Shown: one piece after another, positions 6,515 through 11,528 of the stretch
Layout of the letters: every line of letters begins with the position of its first letter
Numbering within the stretch: position 1 is the stretch's first letter
Assembly (NCBI GenBank): GCA_009840695.1
Contig: VXNG01000021.1
Location: 1 to 12,455 of the forward strand
Length of the DNA: 12,455 bases
Reading direction: 5' to 3'
Source of the DNA: Acidimicrobiaceae bacterium
GTDB taxonomy: Bacteria > Actinomycetota > Acidimicrobiia > Acidimicrobiales > Aldehydirespiratoraceae
Position numbers and translations under genes: made by a program
Notes under the pieces: model-generated
The model's input: only the letters and a program-made list of their open reading frames with translations
Told to the model about the DNA's origin: nothing
Database searches by the model: none

Positions 6515-6583
6515 CTAACGCGCTTCGACCCGCTCGGCAAGCCTGCGGCCCGCTCGCTGGCCCGCCGGGTGGCGACGGGCTGA
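6515..6583 (+). pseudogene. 3' remnant of the gene normally upstream of the kinase
   Basis: Directly after the permease stop, an in-frame stretch reads LTRFDPLGKPAARSLARR and then VATG, ending in TGA at 6581-6583. It has no start or ribosome site. Its last codons are duplicated at 2-16. I read it as the tail of the upstream gene, cut off by the insertion. The parent family is not recognised, and the exact left end of the homology is unknown because the other copy runs off the window. Confidence 0.5.
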
Positions 6584-6691
6584 GGCCCACCCCCGTCCCT
6601 CGCGCCTACTGTCTTGGGCGGATAGGGAGGACTATTGGAACCAGTGCTCGATGTGGTGGGTGTCGGCAACGCCATCGTGGACGTGATCGCC
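6568..6691 (+). repeat. Right copy of the direct repeat (intact kinase promoter and start)
   Basis: This segment matches 1-124 at 115/124 positions with a constant offset of 6567 and no gaps. It contains the functional version: the stop of the upstream remnant, a GGGTGG/CCACCC stem around that stop, the -10 box, the Shine-Dalgarno sequence, the TTG start and 19 kinase codons. Homology may begin as early as about 6514. Confidence 0.95.
6607..6630 (+). promoter_or_regulatory. Kinase promoter -10 and ribosome-binding site
   Basis: TACTGT at 6607-6612 fits the TANNNT -10 pattern. AGGGAGG at 6624-6630 lies 4 nt before TTG at 6635 and decides this start over GTG at 6644. No clear -35 hexamer is visible. 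Confidence 0.55.
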
Positions 6692-7627
6692 TCGGTGGAC
6701 GACTCGTTCATCGGCGACAACGACCTGGTGAAGGGGGCCATGACCCTGGTCAGCGCGGAGAGATCTGCCGAGCTGTACGACGCCATGCCGCCGGGCGTGG
6801 CCGCCTCCGGCGGATCAGCGGCCAACACCACGGCCGGGGTGGCCTCCTTTGGCGGGCGGGCCGCCTTCATCGGCAAGGTGCGCGACGACCAGCTCGGCGA
6901 GGTGTTCATCCACGACATCCGGGCGACCGGAGTCTCCTTCGACGTGCCCCCGGCACCCGACGGTCCTGCGACCGCCCGCTGCCTGGTCCAGGTGACGCCG
7001 GATGCGGAGCGCACCATGAACACCTACCTGGGCATCGCCGCTCTGCTCAGCCCCCCAGACGTGGACACCGATCTGGTCGCCTCGGCCGGGATCACCTATT
7101 GCGAGGGATATCTCTGGGATGTGCAGGTGGCCAAGGACGCCATCCGCGTCGCCATGGCGGCAGCGGCCTCCGCGGGCAGGACGGTGGCGCTGGCGCTGAG
7201 CGACTCGTACTGCGTGCAGCGGCATCGCGACGAGTGGCTCGATCTGATCGAGGACCGCGTCGACGTGGTCCTGGCCAACGAGGCAGAGGTGTGCGCTCTG
7301 CACTCCACCGACGACTTCTCGGCGGCCCTCCGGCGCACGGCCGAGATGGCCCGGACGATCGCCGTCACCCGCGGTGCCCGCGGCTCGGTGGTGGCTCAGG
7401 GCTCGGCGTTGGAGGTGGTGCCTGCGGCCGAGGTCACGCAAGTCGTCGACGCCACTGGGGCCGGTGACCTGTACGCCGCGGGGTTCCTGTGGGGTCTCAC
7501 GCGCGACGCGCCGCTGGCCCGCTGTGCAGAATGGGGAAGCCGGGCCGCGGCCGAGGTCATCAGCCATGTCGGTGCCCGCCCCAGGATGGCGCTGTCGGAG
7601 CTTGTTGCCGCGAGCGAGCCTGCCTAG
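6635..7627 (+). CDS. PfkB-family carbohydrate/nucleoside kinase, adenosine kinase-like
   Basis: This is a 330-residue ribokinase-fold kinase. It opens with VLDVVGVGNAIVDVIASVDD. It has the first PfkB signature region GGSAANTTAGVASFGG with IGKVRDD, and the second signature DATGAGDLYAAGFL, with Asp278 of GAGD as catalytic base and the anion-hole glycines before it. The combination resembles adenosine kinase-type members more than fructokinases. It would transfer phosphate from ATP to a sugar or nucleoside hydroxyl in the cytosol, possibly adenosine salvage. The TTG start is supported by AGGGAGG at 6624-6630. Its promoter and first codons are duplicated at the left edge of the window, which shows it was the insertion site of the cassette. 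Confidence 0.9.
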   Translation: MEPVLDVVGVGNAIVDVIASVDDSFIGDNDLVKGAMTLVSAERSAELYDAMPPGVAASGGSAANTTAGVASFGGRAAFIGKVRDDQLGEVFIHDIRATGVSFDVPPAPDGPATARCLVQVTPDAERTMNTYLGIAALLSPPDVDTDLVASAGITYCEGYLWDVQVAKDAIRVAMAAAASAGRTVALALSDSYCVQRHRDEWLDLIEDRVDVVLANEAEVCALHSTDDFSAALRRTAEMARTIAVTRGARGSVVAQGSALEVVPAAEVTQVVDATGAGDLYAAGFLWGLTRDAPLARCAEWGSRAAAEVISHVGARPRMALSELVAASEPA

Positions 7628-7644
7628 CGCTCTGATCAGTGCGC
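7627..7644. repeat. 18-bp imperfect palindrome upstream of the SRPBCC promoter
   Basis: GCGC-T-CTGATCAG-T-GCGC is symmetric at 16 of 18 positions. It starts at the last base of the kinase stop codon and ends 2 bp before the TAGGCT -10 box. A protein bound here would cover the -35 region. The binder is unknown; the nearby TetR protein is a candidate. Confidence 0.4.
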
Positions 7645-7646
7645 CG

Positions 7647-7652
7647 TAGGCT
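7647..7652 (+). promoter_or_regulatory. -10 box of a leaderless transcript (SRPBCC gene)
   Basis: TAGGCT is followed by 6 nt and then the GTG start at 7659. This spacing places transcription initiation at the start codon itself. There is no Shine-Dalgarno sequence upstream, which agrees with leaderless translation, common in actinobacteria. Confidence 0.55.
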
Positions 7653-7658
7653 CGGCTG

Positions 7659-8102
7659 GTGGTCACCATCGGCGTCTCGACGACCGTGCCCGCCGCGCCT
7701 TCGGTGGTGTGGGAGGACCTGCGACACATAGACCGCCACATCGAGTGGATGAGTGACGCCGAGTCGATCCGCTTCCTGACTGATGACACTGAGGGCGTCG
7801 GGGTGCGATTCGAGTGCGTCACACGATTGGGTCCGATGCGGCTCATCGATCGGATGGAGGTCACCGGCTGGCGAGATGCGCGGGCGATGGGGATACGCCA
7901 CCACGGCGTTGTCTCAGGTGTCGGCGAGTTCCGGCTCACGCCTTGCGCCGCACCCGACGGAGCGGTTCACACGCACTTCGAGTGGAGCGAGACGCTGCGG
8001 TTCCCCTGGTGGATGGGCGGAGCGATCGGTGCGGTCGTGGCTCGCCGGGTGCTCAGCGCCGTCTGGGCGCGCAACCTGCGCAGATTCGTCGCCCGATTCT
8101 GA
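7659..8102 (+). CDS. SRPBCC-superfamily (polyketide cyclase/START-like) protein
   Basis: This small protein of 147 residues starts TIGVSTTVPAAPSVVWEDLRHIDRHIEWM, the usual opening strand and helix pair of SRPBCC helix-grip proteins. It has alternating strands through the middle and a long C-terminal helix (WWMGGAIGAVVARRVLSAVWARNLRRF). The family binds hydrophobic ligands in a deep cavity; some members are cyclases or dehydratases and many are of unknown role. No catalytic residue can be assigned. It is transcribed separately from the kinase (31-bp gap) through its own leaderless promoter. Confidence 0.75.
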   Translation: MVTIGVSTTVPAAPSVVWEDLRHIDRHIEWMSDAESIRFLTDDTEGVGVRFECVTRLGPMRLIDRMEVTGWRDARAMGIRHHGVVSGVGEFRLTPCAAPDGAVHTHFEWSETLRFPWWMGGAIGAVVARRVLSAVWARNLRRFVARF

Positions 8103-8115
8103 GCGGCCGTCTGGG

Positions 8116-8133
8116 ACCGACGGGGGTGTCGGT
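8116..8133 (+). terminator. Small GC hairpin after the SRPBCC gene
   Basis: ACCGAC (8116-8121) pairs with GTCGGT (8128-8133) around a 6-nt loop, 14 nt after the stop codon. The stem is short and lacks a U tract, so termination is only possible. Confidence 0.35.
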
Positions 8134-8161
8134 TCGCTCAATCGTTGTGTCTCGACTGCTG

Positions 8162-8223
8162 CGACTAATACAATTATAGCGCATGTTACCGCATATTCCA
8201 CAATAACAGTTATTATCAAATTG
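8162..8223 (+). promoter_or_regulatory. AT-rich TetR promoter region with an operator-like dyad
   Basis: This is the most AT-rich stretch in a GC-rich neighbourhood. It contains the perfect inverted repeat AATAAC-A-GTTATT at 8202-8214, overlapping TATTAT (8211-8216), a good -10 match. TGTTA (8184-8188) is complementary to TAACA (8204-8208), giving a second nested dyad. The position just before the TetR start suggests autoregulation. Confidence 0.5.
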
Positions 8224-8233
8224 GAACCTCGTA

Positions 8234-8854
8234 ATGGCCCCTGAATCAAGCGACGGCTCGACCGGCCGGGCGCGCGATGCCACGGAGCGCCTGCTGGACG
8301 CGGCCGTCGCCGCGTTCGCAGAGCACGGGTTCGAGGCGGCCACGGTCTCCGACATAGCCCGTCGCGCCGGTCTCACCACCGGCGCGATCTATGCTCGCTG
8401 GACCGGAAAGCGAGATCTGATCGTTGACGCGGTGCGCTACATCGCTCCGCAGTGCATGCAACTCTCGCCGGCCAACGCCGAGGCTTCCGCACGTGAGACG
8501 CTGGCGCGGGTGGGCGCCGATCTGGTCTCGACCGACAACCTCGTGGCGAGGGGAGTGATGCTCGAGGCCTTCGTCAGCGCACGGCGCGACGACAGCTTCC
8601 GTGCCGCCGTTTCCCATTCGACAGAGGAGGAGGCCGCCAAGTTGGGTGCCATCGTCTCCAGCGGCAAGGCCGCTGGATCAGTCAAGCCCGATCTGAGCAC
8701 GAACGCCATAGTCGCCCTGTACCAGGCCCTGAGCCTCGGGATGTGCCTGGTCATCTCGTCACAGCCGGAGGACAGCCGTGTGCCCGCCGAGGAATGGGAG
8801 GCGCTGATCTCGAGTCTGATCGAAGCGATGAGCCCGCAGTCCTTCCCGCACTAG
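8234..8854 (+). CDS. TetR/AcrR-family transcriptional regulator
   Basis: The protein has 206 residues. The N-terminal HTH domain (about 14-60) reads ATERLLDAAVAAFAEHGFEA, then TVSDIARRAGLTTGAIYARW, the canonical TetR pattern in which the helix-turn-helix is followed by a Tyr-x-x-[FW] motif. The rest is an all-helical ligand-binding and dimerisation domain. The ribosome site is weak (GGAA at 8222-8225). The gene lies 9 bp before the crotonase gene on the same strand, so control of that gene and of itself is likely. TetR proteins beside beta-oxidation enzymes often sense acyl-CoA. That is inference here. Confidence 0.9.
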   Translation: MAPESSDGSTGRARDATERLLDAAVAAFAEHGFEAATVSDIARRAGLTTGAIYARWTGKRDLIVDAVRYIAPQCMQLSPANAEASARETLARVGADLVSTDNLVARGVMLEAFVSARRDDSFRAAVSHSTEEEAAKLGAIVSSGKAAGSVKPDLSTNAIVALYQALSLGMCLVISSQPEDSRVPAEEWEALISSLIEAMSPQSFPH

Positions 8855-8857
8855 CCT
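8852..8857 (+). promoter_or_regulatory. -10 box overlapping the TetR stop codon (crotonase promoter)
   Basis: TAGCCT is followed by GGAGGC and GTG at 8864, the same TAGnCT-6-GTG layout as at 7647-7661. The TAG stop of the TetR gene is the first half of the box. GGAGG can also serve as a Shine-Dalgarno sequence on a longer operon transcript, so both modes are possible. Confidence 0.45.
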
Positions 8858-8863
8858 GGAGGC

Positions 8864-9703
8864 GTGGGATACAAGTGCTTCGACGTGGAGGAATCCGGCG
8901 GTGTAGCGCACGTGCGGCTCAGCCGCGGCGACAAGGCCAACTCGATGATCCCGGAGTTCTGGTCGGAGCTGCCGGCCATCGTCGACGAGATCTCCGACTC
9001 CGGAAGGGCGCGGGTGATCGTGCTGTCGGCTCAGGGACGTCACTTCTGTGCCGGAATGGACCTCTCGGTCTTCGCCGGCGACGCAACCCTCGAGAGTGAA
9101 TCGGGTGAGATCGGGAGGCGCCGGGCGAACGTGCGCCTGAGCCTGCTGCACCTGCAGCGGTCCTTCACCGCCCTGGAGGAGGCCCGCATGCCGGTGTTGG
9201 CTGCGGTCCAGGGGGCCTGCGTGGGTGGTGGCGTCGATCTGGTGACCGCAGCCGACTGCCGCTACGCCACGGCCGACGCCTGGTTCTCGATCCACGAGAT
9301 CAACATCGGGATGACCGCAGACGTGGGAACCCTGCAGCGCCTGCCGAAGCTGATCCCACCGGGGGTAGCCCGCGAGTACGCATACACGGGCCGGCGCATA
9401 CCCGCGCCGCGGGCCCACCAGCTCGGGCTGGTCAACGAGGTTTTCGACGACCACGACTCGATGATGGGCGCGGTCATGGACATCGCCTCGGAGATCGCGT
9501 CGAAGTCGCCACTGGCGATACACGGCACCAAGGAGGCCATCAACTACAGCCGGGACCACACCGTGGAGGACTCGCTCCGCCACATCGCGCTGTGGCAGTC
9601 GGGCATGTTCCATCCGGAAGATCTGGAGGAGTCGTTCCGGGCGCACTCCGAGGGCCGTACGCCCCGCTACGAGGACCTGGGGGAGATTCGCCGCGGGCTG
9701 TGA
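8864..9703 (+). CDS. Crotonase-family protein, delta3,5-delta2,4-dienoyl-CoA isomerase-like
   Basis: This is a 279-residue enoyl-CoA hydratase/isomerase. The oxyanion hole motifs are HFCAGMDLS (60-68) and CVGGGVDLV (about 119-127). It carries Asp125, Glu145 and Asp153 at the spacing (20 and 8 residues) of the three catalytic acids of mammalian dienoyl-CoA isomerase ECH1. The block EINIGMTADVGTLQRLPK is close to that subfamily's. This points to isomerisation of 3,5-dienoyl-CoA to 2,4-dienoyl-CoA in beta-oxidation of unsaturated fatty acids, rather than simple hydration. The start at 8864 is supported by GGAGGC and by the TAGCCT box. It is likely controlled by the adjacent TetR protein. It converges with the next gene, with 6 bp between stops. 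Confidence 0.88.
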   Translation: MGYKCFDVEESGGVAHVRLSRGDKANSMIPEFWSELPAIVDEISDSGRARVIVLSAQGRHFCAGMDLSVFAGDATLESESGEIGRRRANVRLSLLHLQRSFTALEEARMPVLAAVQGACVGGGVDLVTAADCRYATADAWFSIHEINIGMTADVGTLQRLPKLIPPGVAREYAYTGRRIPAPRAHQLGLVNEVFDDHDSMMGAVMDIASEIASKSPLAIHGTKEAINYSRDHTVEDSLRHIALWQSGMFHPEDLEESFRAHSEGRTPRYEDLGEIRRGL

Positions 9704-9709
9704 GCGGGC

Positions 9710-10315
9710 TCAGTCCCTGGAAACCGGCTTGTAACGCAGTTCGAGGTCGCCCAGGCGCACCAGCATCGACGCGATCCAGCCACCGAGTGCATTGAAGTGC
9801 TTGTCGAGTTCCGCACCGTCGGACAGGCCGGCCTCATCTAGCTCGTAAGCGCCCTCGTAACCGACGTCGATGGCGTATTCGGTCCCGTCGGCGTCGTCGA
9901 GATCCTCGGCATAGAGGGATTCGACCCTGGGACCGCCTCGTGCGAGCGGCGCGCTGCCGATGTCGGGGCTGGTCACGGGTAGGACGCCCAGCACCATCGC
10001 GGGCTCGGGCGTCTCGGCCAGGCACTGGGCCCGCAACAGGATCTTGATCTCGATGCGAGGCGGTTCGGCGTAGCCGTCGCCCGCGTACCAACTCAAGTAG
10101 GCAGCCTGAGACCATGTGGGCCACACACAGCTGACGTCGGCGCAGACCCTGGGGGGTTGCCCCTCCCCGGGGAGGGCGTACGAGTTCTCCCAGGAGATGT
10201 CACCCGCCAGGACGTCGGTCTGGAATCGCTCCTCACCCGCCTGTCGCTCCAGCAGCGCGTCCTCGAAGGCGTCGCGCAGGGCGGCGATGGCGTCGGTGAA
10301 GACGTGGTCGAGCAT
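9710..10315 (-). CDS. Uncharacterised acidic protein in an operon with LacI regulator
   Basis: This is a 201-residue protein I do not recognise. It has a helical N-terminus (MLDHVFTDAIAALRDAFEDALLE), a Trp/Tyr-rich centre (CVWPTWSQAAYLSWYAGDGY), a strand-like IEIKILLRAQ, and a strongly acidic segment (YAEDLDDADGTEYAIDVGYEGAYELDEAG). There is no signal peptide or membrane segment, so it is probably cytosolic. Its ATG lies 2 nt after the TGA of the LacI gene, which indicates co-transcription and translational coupling. That tight coupling is the main reason to accept it as real. Its link to the regulator is unexplained. Confidence 0.7.
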   Translation of the reverse strand: MLDHVFTDAIAALRDAFEDALLERQAGEERFQTDVLAGDISWENSYALPGEGQPPRVCADVSCVWPTWSQAAYLSWYAGDGYAEPPRIEIKILLRAQCLAETPEPAMVLGVLPVTSPDIGSAPLARGGPRVESLYAEDLDDADGTEYAIDVGYEGAYELDEAGLSDGAELDKHFNALGGWIASMLVRLGDLELRYKPVSRD

Positions 10316-10317
10316 GG

Positions 10318-11358
10318 TCAGCTGCGCTCAGTCGCGCCGTGTGCGGGGGCGGAGGCCTGCACAGGGGGCGGGCCGGTGGTAGAGCGCACCACCAGTTGCG
10401 GCTCGAGAGTGTGGCGCACGGGCTCGTCGGTGCCGTCTGACAGGCGTGTCAGCAGGGTCTCGACCGCGAGCTTGCCCATGGCCAGGGTCGGCTGGTTCAC
10501 GGTGGTAAGCGACAGATGCCGCAGGGCGGCAATGAAGGTGTTGTCGAACCCGACGAGCGACACCTCTCCGGGTACGGCCACGCCCGCCTCGTCGAGACGG
10601 TTCAGGGCTCCGGCTGCCAGCAGATCGTTAAAGGCGAAGATAGCCGTCGGGGGATCGGCCTCCGACAGAAGCTCGTCGATCACGTCGAGGGCGTCGGCCT
10701 CGTCATCACCCGCGGCGCGGATGTCGATGAAGTCGCCGATTCCCGCGGCCTGCATTCCGGACCGGTAGCCGTCGCGTCGCTCCTCCGCAGACACGTTGTT
10801 GCCCCCGTCCATGTGCGCGATCCTGGTGTGGCCCAGCGATGCCAAGTGTTGCACGGCCAGCTCAGCTCCCCATCGACCGTCCGTTGTGACAGTGTCGACG
10901 CCGGGATGCGCGCCGCCGCTGGCGACGACCACGCAGGGAGTGGCGCCGCCGAGTCGGGCAAGGTCGTCGTCTCCGACGCGGGGGCCGACCAATGCCATTC
11001 CCTCCACGCGGGACTGCAGGAAGGTCTCGACCGCATCGAGCTCCCGCTGGGCGTCGCGGTGACCATTGAGGATGAGCGCGGTGAAGCCGTGGTCGGCGGC
11101 CTCCGCCTCGATCCCGTCGACGACTTCTCCGAAGAACGGGTTTCTGAGGTCGTCGACGAGCACGCCGATGGTCTGGGTGCGCCTCTTCGCCAGTTGGCGG
11201 GCCACGAGGTTGGGCCGGTAGCCCAACTCCTCGGCGGCGCGGAGCACGGACTCCCGTTTCTCGTCGGAGACCTGCGGTGAGTTGTTCATGACCAGCGACA
11301 CCAGCGCGCGCGACACCTTGGCCCGCTCGGCGACGTCCTCCATGGTCGGGCGGCTCAT
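10318..11358 (-). CDS. LacI-family transcriptional regulator
   Basis: The protein has 346 residues. The N-terminal LacI helix-turn-helix TMEDVAERAKVSRALVSLVMN (residues 5-25) is followed by the hinge region VSDEKRESVLRAAEELGYRPN. A periplasmic-binding-protein-like sensor domain from about 62 (QTIGVLVDDLRNPFFGEVVDG) includes FAFNDLLAAGAL and SLVGFDN. Such proteins repress sugar or polyol genes and are released by a sugar ligand. Two palindromic operators lie in the spacer shared with the divergent IolE-like gene, so it probably represses that gene and itself. The effector is likely an inositol- or sugar-related compound, which is inference. It is the first gene of an operon with the 201-residue protein. 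Confidence 0.92.
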   Translation of the reverse strand: MSRPTMEDVAERAKVSRALVSLVMNNSPQVSDEKRESVLRAAEELGYRPNLVARQLAKRRTQTIGVLVDDLRNPFFGEVVDGIEAEAADHGFTALILNGHRDAQRELDAVETFLQSRVEGMALVGPRVGDDDLARLGGATPCVVVASGGAHPGVDTVTTDGRWGAELAVQHLASLGHTRIAHMDGGNNVSAEERRDGYRSGMQAAGIGDFIDIRAAGDDEADALDVIDELLSEADPPTAIFAFNDLLAAGALNRLDEAGVAVPGEVSLVGFDNTFIAALRHLSLTTVNQPTLAMGKLAVETLLTRLSDGTDEPVRHTLEPQLVVRSTTGPPPVQASAPAHGATERS

Positions 11359-11377
11359 GTCAATTCCGGTGTGCGGC

Positions 11378-11406
11378 TTGACATGTCACGCGGGGCACGA
11401 TAGACC
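11378..11406 (+). promoter_or_regulatory. Promoter of the IolE-like gene
   Basis: TTGACA at 11378-11383 is a perfect -35 hexamer. TAGACC at 11401-11406, after a 17-nt spacer, is a weaker -10 box. Transcription would start near 11413, inside the first LacI operator, giving direct repression. Confidence 0.55.
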
Positions 11407-11407
11407 A

Positions 11408-11441
11408 TTAGAGCGCTCCAATTCCACATGGAGCGCTCCAA
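11408..11441. promoter_or_regulatory. Two tandem LacI-type operators, 20 bp apart
   Basis: GAGCGCTCCAATTCCA occurs exactly at 11411-11426 and again at 11431-11446. Each copy holds a palindrome around AGCGCT: TTAGAGCGCTCCAA at 11408-11421 (one mismatched pair) and TGGAGCGCTCCA at 11429-11440 (perfect). The central CG step flanked by GGAGCGCTCC is typical of LacI-family sites. The 20-bp spacing is two helical turns, so two dimers would bind the same DNA face. Confidence 0.8.
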
Positions 11442-11471
11442 TTCCAGGCCTGGCGGGGGGTTGAACGGGAT

Positions 11472-11528
11472 ATGCCGGTGGCAGACGCCAAGCCCAAGAC
11501 AGCACGCGGGCCGGTCGCGGCCATCTGA
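11472..11528 (+). CDS. Possible 18-codon leader ORF overlapping the IolE-like start
   Basis: ATG at 11472 opens MPVADAKPKTARGPVAAI and stops at TGA 11526-11528, which overlaps the ATG of the next gene by one base (TGATG). The downstream gene has no Shine-Dalgarno sequence of its own, so translational coupling is plausible. The leader's own ribosome site is only a G-run at 11455-11460. It could be chance. Confidence 0.3.
   Translation: MPVADAKPKTARGPVAAI

Noticed and set aside
6815..7939. Minus-strand open frame of 374 codons opposite the kinase and SRPBCC genes
   Set aside because: It has Arg/Gly/His-rich shadow composition and no motifs. It spans two well-supported plus-strand genes and their promoter.
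8204..8220. Possible third copy of the XRE-cupin box (minus strand TTTGATAATAACTGTT)
   Set aside because: Only TTTGATAA agrees in register. The downstream half is shifted and lacks the AAAA end, and the site is better explained as part of the TetR dyad.
10150..10190. G/C-rich palindromic patch inside the unknown acidic protein gene
   Set aside because: It lies within an open coding frame and is expected by chance at this base composition.
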